From Ascaris suum (lineage: Eukaryota > Nematoda > Chromadorea > Rhabditida > Ascarididae): DNA of 64,000 nt. Of this stretch, positions 26,117-53,188 are shown piece after piece (position 1 is the first letter of the stretch; the number at the start of each line of letters is the position of its first letter). Location: NCBI GenBank assembly GCA_013433145.1, contig CM024176.1, positions 4,770,849 to 4,834,848 on the forward strand, given 5' to 3'. The translations under genes were made by a program, and so were the position numbers. Below the pieces are notes generated by a model. It was not told where the DNA came from and did no database searches. It saw only the letters and a program-made list of their open reading frames with translations.

Positions 26117-29100
26117 ATGCCGTCCTATAAACTAACGTACTTCGACCTCCGTTATCTTGGTGAAGGACCACGGCTAATCTTCCATCAAGCGGGAGTGCCC
26201 TATGAAGATATTCGCCTCAAACCAGAGGATTGGATCCCGTTGAAGCCAAGTAAGTTTGAAAATTTGTATGCGATATTGTCGTCGACCGTGTGCTATAAAC
26301 CAGTGTGCTCTTTAAGCAAAACTTTCTCTATTTCAAACAGCAACAAGTTATTTTTTGCATTGCAATATTGACGTAACCAAGTGACCCACTCGGACCTTGG
26401 CTTGGAACCGAAATTTTTTTAGTCTTTACTGTTCGAAATTCATTCTTCACTCGTCTCGTCCTTTTAGTTGAAGCAAGATTCGGCTTCAGCCGAATGTCTC
26501 TGCGAGGTGAATGATCAGCATTTGTTGAATTTTTGATTTCAATCGAAATTCGATTTTACCCGAATATCTTCAACCGGTTAGCGACCATCGATTCGAAAGC
26601 AGTCGAATGCCTCGACTGGTAGGATCCATTTCGCTCATTTTTTCGGAAGTCATGAAAGTTGCGTTGTGAAGTGTAGCCGCAGCCAACTACTGGACTATTT
26701 ACGAACGAACAGCAGATGAGATTTATGGGCAGCAAGACTTCCCCCTCCAATTTCATTACTCGCTCACTCCTGTTTTCTGTTCTAGCTTGTCCTTTTGAGT
26801 TGATTGTTCAAAAAAATTTCTCATTACCTCATTCTGCTACTGGTCTATAATTTCTCCGTCTGCCGCATTAGTAAACGCTTTTGCCTCTTTTAAATTCTCA
26901 GTGCACATTGCTCTTCACCTATTTCCGGTTCTTGGTGATTTTGTGGGGATTGTTGCTTAAATCGTGTTTTAAAAAAGCATTTAAATGTGATTGATAGCTA
27001 TTCTTATCATGGATATGATTTAACACCACTGCTTTGCAGATCGAAATAAATAAATAAATATATTTACCCCTCTTTCGACATTCAATTTGCAACGAAAATT
27101 CCGTTTCAGTCGAATGCCTTTGGTCAGAAGGCAACCAGCAGTTGTGAGACACATTCAGTCCTAAGAGAAACTGCGTTTCAGCTAAGTACACTTGGTGACC
27201 GAATGGCGCTTTTGCAATTCACTCAGTTTCATGTTTATTTCGGTCGTAAGAGAACCTATTCAGTCCCTTAGCTACCGAACGGAATTCCCTTCGGTTAACA
27301 TCAATGAAGTTAATGGAGGAATACACGGTCGGATTTGCAATAACCGTTTTCAAAGGCGATCAGCTCGAGGAACGTATATTGCATTTTCCACACTCGTTAA
27401 ACATTCCGCAAAAGCAAAATCAGTTCAATAAGTACTTAATTCTGAGCTCCACATGGGTCCTTCAGCGATTGAGTCAAACATGGAACAGCGCCGATCGTTC
27501 TTTTGCATGAAGTGGTTGCCGGAGAGAAATAACCCCACAACAAGAGTTTCTAAACACTCGAGAATTAGGAACGTCGTGCTAATGCTTTTTTTTTCTTTCA
27601 GAGACACCGTTTGGTCAACTTCCCATTCTTGAAGTAAACGGAGAGATGATCTCACAAAGCCATGCAATATGCAGATATCTGGCTCATCAATTTGGTTTGT
27701 TCTCTTATTCTCAAACAAAAAGAGCCATATCAATGATGATCATTAGTCTTGTACTCCTTATTACTCGCTTCAGCTGAATAAGTTTGCTGGACGTGTTTTT
27801 GTAACGCGAAGCCTCTGAGTTCGCTCTGTGCATGTATATGCATGTGTGTATGCCTTCCAATCTCGTGCTCTGAACTCCAGACTCACAGAAGCCAAAGTTA
27901 CGAAAGACGGTGAGCTTATGTGTCGCCGAAAATTGACCTCTTGGCATCGTTCAGTTTAAAATCATCAAATTTGAAGAGAGTTGAGGTCACCAGATGGGAA
28001 ATAAAAATTCCACGCATTCCACTGCCGACTGAATTTTTATTCAATATCTGCCATGTCACAAAGAAGCAAATTTTTTTTCCAGAAGATATAAACAAATGAG
28101 TGTTTGAATCGATCCGCATTGTTGCGCATGCATTATTACTTGTAATCAATTCTTGGCGTTCTTTGCTCTAAAACAAAAGTTTCAGAAGCGGATGAACGCA
28201 ACACAACGTTGCGCAACTGCTAGGATTTTGTTCCATGAAGAGAGAGAGCATCAGTTAATAAAATTGCATATCTCCAAATATTGTCGTTGAGCAGTTCCTT
28301 GATCCAACAGCCCAACGTTATTTTGATAAATGATGTTCTCTCTAAACGATCGATTTGTTCGATACCTCATTGCTTGTTTTACTCGGCAAATGCGAAAGAG
28401 TGTTAAGAAAAATCAGTACAACGGATGGACGCATTCGCATAGAGATGCTTTTGGATTTTTTTTTCTCTCCGCCAATAGCCTTCAATTCTGCACGGATCTT
28501 AAAGTGTGCGCTTTCACAATTAACGAATATTTTGTAAATCTTTGCAAGTGCAAAGATCGCATATCACGCGATGAGCATTCAGTTGCTCAACAGACTGCTG
28601 AGTCTACAAAATATTTACTTCTCAGCGCCTATAGCGACAAACCGCAAGGCTTCACTGATTTCAAATATAGTAAAAGAAGAGTAGTTTATACGAGGCGGAG
28701 GTCTTATCAGTTCTTAACAGTAGGACTCTAAACCAACACTGATCTGTGAGCTGAATAATGGAAAATCTTAGCCAAGTGGACGGTCGCTCTCTGAATGCTG
28801 TTTGGCTCCAAACACGGTCAATGGGAAAAGTGTGATTAAATTTTGTGCCATGAAATCAGAATGTGCCAACCGGTAGTTATTGCGTAAATAGTTATTGCTT
28901 CAATAGTACAGGTCTGGCTGGAAAAACGCCTATGGAAGAAGCTCTCATTGATTCCATCGCCGATGGACATAAAGACTTTTTCAACGAATGCAGTCCCTAT
29001 TTCTTGATCCTCGGTGGACACAAAAAAGGAGACAAGGTAAGGAGGGTTTGAACTCAAGCTAGGGAGGAACGCCGAACAGTCTTACCTTTTTTCCACAGCC

Positions 29101-30147
29101 AGACATGCTTATCACTCAGGTTGTAAAAGAAGTATAAGTAGAATCGCTTCTAAAGTGCTTAATTATCCGTAGAAAAACCTAGTCGATTAAACCACTTGTA
29201 TGAGACAATACTATTGATCACAGTTGTAAAGCGCATGCCGATTTTCAAAAAGGGATACGCGTGGACCATGTAATGTCGTGATCCTCTAACAAAGAAACCA
29301 CTGACGTTCTGCACTGCGCCATTTCAGAAGAAAAAACAGTGATGCCCAAAGAGTATTTCGCTGTTTCTAAAAGTCGTTGAAATAAAAGCATCTTTTCAAA
29401 GCATTTGCCAATTCAATGAGAAGTCACTACATTGTTGTAATAGGATGGGTTAAGCGCCACCAGTCGGATCAACAATATAAACTTTTTTTTGGCAAGAATG
29501 TATACAATCTATTCGTGCGTTACTGAGCGCTAAGAAGTGTATTGATAAACGTCCAAACACATCCTCCAGGAAAATATCTTCTAGGAAATTTCGATAAAAA
29601 TCTTCCCTAATTTCTCTGATTATTCGAAGCAGCTGACATTTTCTTAGGCTGTTGTGCAAGTTCATAGTGCGCATCGGAATTTTTTTCGCCATATTTTTCA
29701 AGCTGTCATCTGAAAAGAAACGATCGTTCTTTTTTTTGAAATTCAGAGAACCGCATGCATCAGGCGCTGATCGATGTTGTCAGTTCATTCGGATTACTAC
29801 ATACAAATAGCACATCACTGATTTTAAGATGTTGGTGTTTCCTTCGCTTTGTTTTATTTTTTCATCGGTGTTTTCAGGACGCGATATATAAAGAGACCGT
29901 GGTCCCAGCGAGAAACAAATATCTTGTCGCGCTTGAGAAATTCCTCGCCAAATCGGGAAGCGGTTTCCTCGTCGGTAAATCGCTGACCTGGGTGGATCTT
30001 ATCGTTACGGAATACATCGCCACCTGGGACTCGATCAACCCCACTTTCCTACACGGGCATCCGAAAGTGAAGAAATATGTGCAATCTATTCGTGCATTGC
30101 CAAATATTAAGAAGTGGATTGAGGAGCGTCCAAACACAATCTTTTAG
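26117..30147 (+). CDS. gst: Sigma-class glutathione S-transferase (complete, 4 exons, 206 aa)
   Basis: Cytosolic enzyme that conjugates glutathione to electrophiles; nematode sigma GSTs can also act as prostaglandin-D synthases or bind haem. Exons 26117-26249, 27602-27694, 28912-29036 and 29878-30147 join in phase (1, 1, 0) to give 206 residues, the typical length. Start: ATG four bases after GTTTTCAG, a likely spliced-leader acceptor. Visible: catalytic Tyr8 in YKLTYFDLR, Trp39, cis-Pro52 in FGQLPILEV, glutathione-binding Gln63-Ser64 in SQSHAICRYLA, then an all-helical C-terminal domain with GFLVGKSLTWVDL and a final PNIKKWIEERP. Donors and acceptors are canonical (GTAAGT, GTAAGG, TTTCAG). 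Intron 1 carries CGAATG repeats and intron 3 a decayed copy of the last exon. Substrate specificity cannot be read from sequence. Confidence 0.96.
26470..27300 (+). repeat. Recurring TCAGYCGAATGYCT motif in GST intron 1
   Basis: Related segments occur near 26,486 (TTCAGCCGAATGTCT), 26,558 (TTTACCCGAATATCT), 26,597 (AGCAGTCGAATGCCT) and 27,107 (TTCAGTCGAATGCCT), with weaker relatives to 27,300. Several are preceded by a related AAATTCSRTTT-like stretch, suggesting a decayed repeat unit. Confidence 0.4.
29443..29590 (+). pseudogene. Decayed duplicate of the 3' part of GST exon 4, inside GST intron 3
   Basis: The block from about 29,493 to 29,585 aligns with the end of the functional last exon (about 30,068-30,155). 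Shared runs include CAATCTATTCGTGC, TAAGAAGTG, CGTCCAAACACA and the GGAARATAT that follows the functional stop. One base is missing near the start, the tryptophan codon TGG is TGT, and the stop is lost. Weaker similarity upstream (CGCCACC and GATCAAC blocks) extends it to about 29,443. It is in the same orientation, 5' of the functional exon, so a local tandem duplication is the simplest origin. The normal transcript would splice it out. Confidence 0.75.
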
Positions 30148-33100
30148 GAAGATATGCTTCTCAAATTGGTTTCATTTTATTCAGCACATTGCTATAATGT
30201 TGGGACAATCACAAAATGATCGGTATCACTAGATGGTAAATTCATTCGCGTTAGACACGTTTCACCATCGTCCGAATAACTGAGCGTACATTTTCACCTC
30301 TAAACACTACAGATATGACCTGCTTAAGAAAACAGTTGAAATTTAGCAACTTCAAACTTTCGCATGTATTCCTGAGGAAGAAAGTAACAGTGTTAAAACT
30401 GGGGCAATCGATACGAAAAAGTCGTGGTTATTCCACAACAGATTATTCCGAATATTCCACACATTTGCATTTAGGATGTGCACAACATAACTGCTTCAGG
30501 TTCTGCAAAAAACTGAAGATTATGAACTTAAAAGAGGAAGACAATCATACATTTGTGCTGCCAAATGGCCCTATGAAATGGTTATAGCTTATGTATAAAA
30601 CGTAAATAATTATGTGATAGCATAAGAGTGGAAACACAAGCGAAGACTCAATGAGAAAGACTTCTTAAGAAGTAATGCTGTCTCATGATGGCACTCAGTA
30701 AAGAAGCATTTTATTAAGAAAAACGTTGTGGAGATGTACATAAATAACTCTTGTAGAATGATATTTAAAAGTAAGTATAATAGTATGAAGGTTGCTTGTA
30801 TTGTGTAATCGATATTTCGAAAATCTCCTTTTGCATCAGTGCAACGTCGCATGGTCGAAATTTCACCGCTCCATCATGATATGTAATTTCTTTTGAAGAG
30901 TTGGATATGCGGAACTTTACGAAATCGCTCCCATACTCTCCGCTGATTGCTTCCCCTCTCCCTCTCCTTTAATTTGAGTGCTGTTGACACTGCTACGCAC
31001 GTTATTCCGCACCCATGCAAGCACACTATGTTAGGGGTGAGGTGAAAAATGAAGCTATGAACCCCTCTATCCTAGTCTTATTGCCTTTATGAGAGGGACT
31101 GGATTTCAAGCAATCTCTTAAAATTCTGAATGCAACAAACACTTAAAAGTTTCACGTGTGGCATGCGACTTTATTGATTTTCATTAGATTTCGGTCGTCT
31201 GTGCCCAGGAAAGTCGTCATTATAACTCTTTAATTGCAACTAATCATCGAGAAGTTGCTTTTCAATTATATTTTAAACTTCAAATTCATCAGAAAGGGCA
31301 AATCTTTTTGCAATTCATGCAACTAAGAGAAGCTGTTTCAGAGATTTACATTTTTTTTCAATTATTCCATTCTTCAAGGGACATGAGGAAAGTGCTCTGA
31401 ATAAGATTAAAAAAGAGTAAAGCGAGTAAATGTTGCATGTGACGGTGATTGCGAACTTGTCTGCTCGTCGAATCCTAATGAATCAATGGGCGTTTCTCGA
31501 TGATAACGCTAAAGCATCAAAAAAAGACAACTTATTTGATAGCAGAGTTGATGCATTGCATCACATTGAAATGTTTGATTCTGCTATAAACTATAAATTC
31601 TTTCTTAAATTCATGTTTTTATCATTTAACTATCACTCATTGGAAAGAGTATTTCTTTATTCGCTTCATTTCGACTGCCTTCAAAGTCAACGCTTTTATT
31701 TCATTTATTTCTGTTTCACTGTGCAGAAAACAAAATCTCTCAACAATTTCCACCTGTGCAATATCGAGGATATTATTTCGTTCATGCAAAGCATTAAAAT
31801 AAATCAATTTTTGTTCGCAATAATTCACGATTTTGGCCACTGTGTCGAAATTTCGGTTGGCCATAAGAGCGAAATTCGCGAAATTTGACGAGTTACAATG
31901 AATTGTAACGATATAATGCTATTGTCTGTTGCACTATTTTCTGCTGCTAATGTCTTTCTTTTCGTACACATTTGTGCTTTTCTTTGGCAGTAATGCAAAT
32001 CAGTTTCACCATCCCTCATCACATTGAATTTGCAATTTTAAAAGAGAGAAATTATTTAAAAGTGTAGGATTTCGAGAAGGGTTCGCGTTGAAGATTATGT
32101 AAATTCTTGAGAGAGATGCTACGCTCATAGATAACAACAAACGTAGATTGCCAGCCTATCAACTTGATCGTTATGATGGTCGTATTCAAATGAATGGATG
32201 AAGTAATCGTGTTGAAAAATATGCGTGCATGAAAGGTACAAGGTACAATCACTGATAATGTTAAATATGTGCTATAAAATAACACCGAAAAAATTTTGCG
32301 CAATAAATAAGAAAAGCGTCGTTCTCGGGCAACTAATACCACCATGAAAGGACAAAATGATAAAATAGCACATCAACAGAAATTGGGAGCACTGATGTCA
32401 CGCCACTAATCGCACTTTATATCTTTCTTGCATGCTTGCTTCTGAACCCGATCATGGCAGGCCCCACTTCTGCAGAAGCATGATGACCATTTAAGCAAAA
32501 TAATCTATAAAGTTGACACGGTGGCATTGTCACCTGCCTTGTGCTTATTTCCATACAACGAGAAGTTAAGAGTGTGATTCCACGCAGATTTCCACTATTC
32601 AGTATCTATTTTCACAAACAATTCATCTTGAACTCCTACTTCTGTTTACGAACAACTTCATTACGTTCAATTTGAGTAAATAATTCGTTAATTATGATTT
32701 TGTCAAATGCTGTTATCCAGTCCATTAAATCGAGACAACATGAACGTAGCAAATTTTCCTACAGATAGGTACATCCTTAATACACATTTGCGTGTGCATG
32801 AACAGAGGATTGCAGCTGCTTTCTATTGGATCACAATTTGCGAACGATTGAAGCATAAAACAGAGAAAACGAACTGGTTGTACGTAGAACACTCATTGCT
32901 TATTAGAGAGTTGCCCTCTGGGACATTTTTTTCAAAGATTTTTTCTTCCGTAGAGTTAATGAGCCCAGATCAAGGGCTCATTTTTATGAAGCATTTCGAA
33001 AATTGTTAAATTTTGCAAATATTTGAGCGTTACATTCTCCTAAAATTGTTAAAAGATCAATACATTGACCGCAGTTTTCTGCACTCAGACTCGTGAACAA

Positions 33101-33481
33101 ATTAATTAAACTTTTATTCAGTCGATCGTTCGCACAGCTATATCAAACTTTCTAGCTTCAATTTTTCCTTCCTCAAAAATTACACATCCACTACGGTGAC
33201 AAGTGCAATGCTGCAAATTCCCATCGTCTGTTAGTTTACTTCTCCTCCTCGGTAATTCATTCCCTTCTCAGCAAGGCTATGTAAACTATGAGTCGTTCAT
33301 CGAATATGAGTCACCTGGTTCTTTTTTCTGAGAAGAATTAAGAGAAGAAACGCATTCAATAATGAGGTCAAGGCGTGCTTGCACTGGCTAATTTTGATAG
33401 ACCTACAGTGCTCCACCTTTGACTGATGCGATTGTATCCTAAAATTACCACAGATGGAATGAGGTTTGAATTTTTAGATCG
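30148..33481. other. Intergenic spacer between GST and the acyltransferase
   Basis: About 3.3 kb, AT-rich. It holds the GST 3' end and the acyltransferase promoter. A 152-codon plus-strand frame at 31430-31888 has the Phe/Leu/Ile-rich composition of translated AT-rich DNA and no family signal. Confidence 0.5.
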
Positions 33482-48896
<15,415 letters not shown>

Positions 48897-50652
48897 TGAA
48901 GAAGACATCTCCTCTATGATAATATTGTTTATACAAAAACTATGATTACACACTCGATAAAAATGTTAAACGTGGTGATGGTAGTTCCAATGACCACAGA
49001 CGGAGACCGTATTTTCCACACACTAGAATTGATAAGGTACTTCATAAGGGAATATTTCCTTGAAGAAGTGTCGCGAGAGTAGGATGAAGCAGTGTTTGAA
49101 GGTGTTCAAAAATAGCACTATAGGATAATATCTCTCCCGATGCACAACAAAAGTTTTTGCCCTTCCTTCATCGACTTTCATGTTATAGAGATTAACTTGT
49201 TGAAGCATGATGTAAAAGTCGTTAAATAAAATGCTGCAAGTTCAACACTGGGGAGCTCCTTTCATTTCAGCCACGAAATACTGTAACAATGCAGACTTGT
49301 ACTTAAGCTACCGTCCGTAACAAAACACGTCGAACAGCTCGTGAAACAGCATCATCGATTAAGTTGCATACATACTATAACACTGAAGGTTTGTGCGGTT
49401 AATGAGATGCTAAATTCATTCGCTGAATGGTGTCAAAATGTAAAAGAAAGAAAACTTGATAAGGTGCATAAATTTTGAGCACTATTCAATAAAGGTTTCC
49501 GCAAAATAAAATGAATGGAAGTCGCCATTGCAGGGCCGTGTTTAAACGCTTGCACAGAGGACCTTCCCACAGAGTAGAGTCTACTAATATTTCACATGGA
49601 ATTACTGTTCCAGAGTGACTACGAGTAAACACTTTATGGATGTGATGCATTAGTGCCCACCATCAGTCAAGTTCGTTATTCGCCTTCGCTAGGTTTCGCA
49701 GCGATGCTTCGCAGACACTTGTAGTGAATGTTTGAAACGCCTCGACCACAATGTCGATATGGCAGCAGAAGGCAGCAAACCGATGCGGCATCAAATTCGA
49801 TCAGCTCCCACAACAATTTCGGCAGATATACCATGCTGACGATCGTATTCAATATAAGAGAATGAAAGCAACGAACGAGTGCAAATTAAGACCGAAGCAC
49901 ATTCTTGATTATCTGGCTAGAGCCGTATATACTGTCTTTTGTGAAGAGTGGGAATCCGATCTTTTTTTTGAGAAAAGCAAAACAAAATGGAATCTATCAT
50001 CGTAAGACTGTCACCTTAACTGCTGTGTGTGTTGTTGCGTTGTTGCATATATGTGACTGTGTGAAAATTTTTAATGAAATCCTATATATTTCTGAATGCA
50101 GTGAACATCATAAACGAAAGAAGTTCGATGAGGTCTTTCAGAACGGCACCAATTTTATTGGCAAATCAATAAGGCAAGTTTCCCACTGAACGCGAATTAT
50201 TCAACATTTATGCAGATTTGCATTCTTTGATGGTAATTTCTTCGAAGTTCTCCCACGGCTTCTCCCAAATTGCAACTGTGCAGATCTGAAATCGTATCAT
50301 TCAGTAATCAACACTGAACACCTATTATGGAAAGTCTTAATATATATAACCTGTACAATGAAATACGTTGGTAAATTTTTGGATCAACGTGTATGTAATA
50401 CAACCTACTCCTCCACAAGCTCTCTGGTGAATATGCGCGGCCATTGAGAATCTCCTCATGCTGAACGTCTAAAGCCAACAGGATAAGACAAGAGATGTTT
50501 CCATGAAATTGTAACTTTTGTGCATATCGCTCGCAAGATTGAATGCGAGCGCGACGATCTGAAGGAAACTGGAAGAATCCTTTTCAGTTACGTCGTGAGA
50601 TCTAAAAAAAGAAGGATATAGGCACACCTGCTTTGTTCCGTTAGCTACCGCC
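48897..50652. other. Convergent spacer between acyltransferase and cystatin 3' ends
   Basis: The two genes converge here. An AATAAA at 49,224-49,229 could end the acyltransferase transcript. An 84-codon plus-strand frame at 49751-50005 (QLPQQFRQIYHADDRIQYKR) reads like protein but has no recognised family or splice context. Confidence 0.4.
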
Positions 50653-51891
50653 TCACAGTTGCCCGCTGAAGTTTCCTGAAATAGTCACTTCATACAATTC
50701 CTTGTGCGTACGCTTAACATCAGTCAATCATTTTATACAAACAAATTTCGAGATGATATCTAAAGAAAAACGTCACGCAGTGCGAACGCAATCATGTGGA
50801 ACCGGGACTGCGATAAGTACGATCAGCAACTGATGTCAACGAAATCAATTTCAGTCCTTTACCACAGCTGAAGGCCAATCTCTACAATGCAAAAACAATT
50901 AAGGAAACAGCAGCAATTTTAGGCGCCAAGTCGCACTATAACAGGCCCGTCTAGGTGAAAATTAAAATGCCGTTTTTTATGATCCAAATGGGTCACGCAA
51001 CTTAAACTCTCGACAACTGTTACAGAAATGAACTTCCATACCTGCAGGTGGCCCACTTTAACCGATGCAAAAATGTTCAGACAGGAGCAAGAAATAAATA
51101 ATAACCTTTGCATTGGCGCAACGCTGCTGAAACCTCTCAAAATTTAACGTGCTTAAACAGATCTCGAAAATAATGATGAAACTATAACATCTCTCACCTC
51201 CCTTTGAGTAGAGCGTATCAGCGTTAAAGCTCCACATAGCTTATATAAACAATACAAGCCCCACCCCTACATCTTTCTTATTTAAGGTATCAGTACGTCT
51301 CTCAAAATTCCTCATGCCGTTTTGGTGCTCTCTTGTGAACACTTACATTTTTCCTGCAGCTAGTAGGTGCGATAAGCAGTTCGAGCACAGTGTTTGTGCC
51401 GGCGACGACCTGCGTCTTTGCACTGACCACCTTGACAATTGTTTGCTGGAAGAGATCGTTCGATGCCGCATTGATTCGTTGCAATGCTTTGCCCGCGAGT
51501 GCCTATAACAAATGAGAAGCGAGTACAAAACCGCAAAACGAGGCTATATAAACCATCGGGAGATGCAGGAAAATGCTAGCAATCGTTGATCCCTTCAATG
51601 CACTTGTAATCTCGATGAAAAATATAACAACACCGATCGCATAAAACGATCTATTAGCTACGGAAGCTATGAAAATTTGCGAATAACTGATTCAGCTTGG
51701 CTATGGTATATCTCTTCTACCGAGAGGTTTCCATTCAGCTTGAAGAAGTAATAATAAACCGTAGCGAATATGCCTACCTGTATCTTCGGATCGTCGACAT
51801 CTTTCGGCGAGAAACCACCAGGAATTCCGACTTTTGCTTCAGCAAGAAATATACAAGAAAGAATGATCGCTGCAACTATGTCTGAATGCAT
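50653..51891 (-). CDS. cpi: Secreted type-2 cystatin (cysteine protease inhibitor), 4 exons, about 116 aa
   Basis: Inhibits papain-like cysteine proteases; secreted nematode cystatins also dampen host antigen processing. Exons in transcript order: 51891-51778, 51502-51347, 51126-51106, 50712-50653, all phase 0. The ATG follows AATTTCAG by about 18 bases, a likely spliced-leader site. Residues 1-19 form a signal peptide ending LAEA. The N-terminal trunk glycines are in GIPGGF (about 22-27), the inhibitory loop QVVAG is at 69-73, and the helix carries Ser52-Asn53-Asp54, the SND motif used against legumain in other cystatins. Cys87 and Cys93, then KELYEVTI, match the C-terminal strand, but the usual Val-Trp and Pro-Trp second loop is absent. 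Exon 3 is only 21 bases with a weak donor (GTTATT), and exon 4 has a weak acceptor (TTAAG or CACAAG, both in phase). The first two exons are secure; the last two are less so. Confidence 0.85.
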
Positions 51892-51904
51892 TACTGATGG
51901 GCTG

Positions 51905-51911
51905 CGTAACT
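51905..51911 (-). promoter_or_regulatory. Probable spliced-leader acceptor of the cystatin gene
   Basis: On the minus strand AATTTCAG is followed by an 18-base leader and the ATG at 51891, the usual spacing for trans-splicing in nematodes. A cis-spliced 5' untranslated exon is an alternative. Confidence 0.5.
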
Positions 51912-52817
51912 GAAATTAAATTGCTTTTGATCGTTGAAAACATACGGAGACGAACATGAGAACGAACACGGGCATCATGGTCAGAAATGTGGACGCTTGG
52001 TATGAGCCTTACGTGAATTAACTGCACCGAAGATCCAAAGCGGAGTATCCGTGGTTTGCTTATGAAACACTGCAATCTCTTCCTGGCTACTCCAGATAGC
52101 TTGATCATAGACATATCGCCCACCTCAATGATCTACTTGCCGCTTATTACTCTTTTTGCCTCCGTCACCCTCCTTTTACAGTATTGTGTATCGCGTAATC
52201 TGTGCAATGACCTACTGGAAAACATCAAAAAGGAGGAGTAACCGAATTAACGGCCAATCGATGGATGCTTTTTAAAATGCGCAAGTCCGTTTGATTGGAT
52301 CATTCGTTCAGCGGTTCTAGAGGAGTCTTAACTGGCCTTAACATGTGAACTTAACTGATCTGGGTCAGAGTTGAGAACAACGGCTGAATAGTGCTTCGAA
52401 ACATAATAATCGGATATAGCAGATTCTCACGCATGCAGACACAGGTAATTATCACAATAATATTCGGGGCTTATAAGTCTCTTTATTCGCTCATTTGCAT
52501 AAACAGCTTGCATTCATACGATCCATGGCTAAACTAGCAGCCATTCAAGTGAATCTGCATAATTTGTTCCTCTAATATTCATCACGAACCTAAAAGGGAC
52601 TCACTCAGAAGCATCGTTTTATGGGTTCCAATTCCTCTTTACGATAATGAAAAATCAAAGGAAGTATCTGCGAGATGGCAGCCTCTGACAATCTCTAAGC
52701 ACTCCGGTCACTCTGTACTACTATTTAACCAATGCTGTTATTCTGCTATACCGAGATGAAGGAATCTACTTCCGTCAAACTCTATGTACCCCAAAACGGG
52801 CGGTTGGGCAAGGCAAT
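51912..52817. other. Cystatin upstream region
   Basis: Contains the presumed cystatin promoter. On the minus strand a GTGATAATT GATA-type site lies about 550 bases upstream of the ATG. A short plus-strand frame (52056-52241) encodes one hydrophobic segment and a KKEE end but has no supporting signals. Confidence 0.35.
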
Positions 52818-53183
52818 TGTTGGGCATGGCGCTGAAGAGCCAACCCAAAATATCTATTTGTGACTAACACTGCAGTGATCACTTTTACTGGATATAGTCG
52901 ATTCTCCTTCATCGTTCTCCACATAATGTCACTGATCGACTTATGTGCTCTTGTGCTGCCCCAGCGACATCTGGGCCCTATATAAATTGGGCTTCAACCC
53001 GCTTGGCGTCAGTCTTCATTCTTCAATTTTTCATTCGGCATTCGGCTTTTGTAACCTTCACCCGTCTCTGTTTCTACAAGGCTTCGGGGCAGCGGTGCTC
53101 CCCAATAAACTGCTTCAACTGTCTCCGTTGTGCCCTCGCGTATCACACTCGGCCTCCCTCTTCAATCGCCGCCGGCAGTCACA
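52818..53183 (+). mobile_element. Probable solo LTR of an LTR retrotransposon
   Basis: The segment starts TGTTGGGC and ends GTCACA, is 366 bases long, has TATATAAA at 52,979-52,986 and AATAAA at 53,104-53,109, the U3-R-U5 order expected of an LTR. It is flanked by GCAAT (52,813-52,817) and GCAAC (53,184-53,188), a five-base target duplication with one mismatch. No primer-binding site or gag/pol follows, so it is probably a solo LTR. BEL/Pao or Gypsy class cannot be decided. Confidence 0.5.
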
Positions 53184-53188
53184 GCAAC

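Noticed and set aside
28330..28731. 133-codon plus-strand frame in GST intron 2
   Set aside because: Lies wholly inside an intron whose borders are fixed by phase; no domain seen.
31430..31888. 152-codon plus-strand frame between GST and the acyltransferase
   Set aside because: Phe/Leu/Ile-rich composition of AT-rich DNA, no splice or start context, no known family.
50919..51140. VWKFISVTVVES stretch on the minus strand as a cystatin C-terminal exon
   Set aside because: It superficially resembles the cystatin end, but it lacks the strand leading into the loop, and the KELYEVTI exon further downstream fits better in phase and spacing. cDNA would settle it.
51314..51508. Plus-strand frame over the cystatin
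   Set aside because: Antisense shadow of cystatin exon 2, which has QVVAG on the minus strand.
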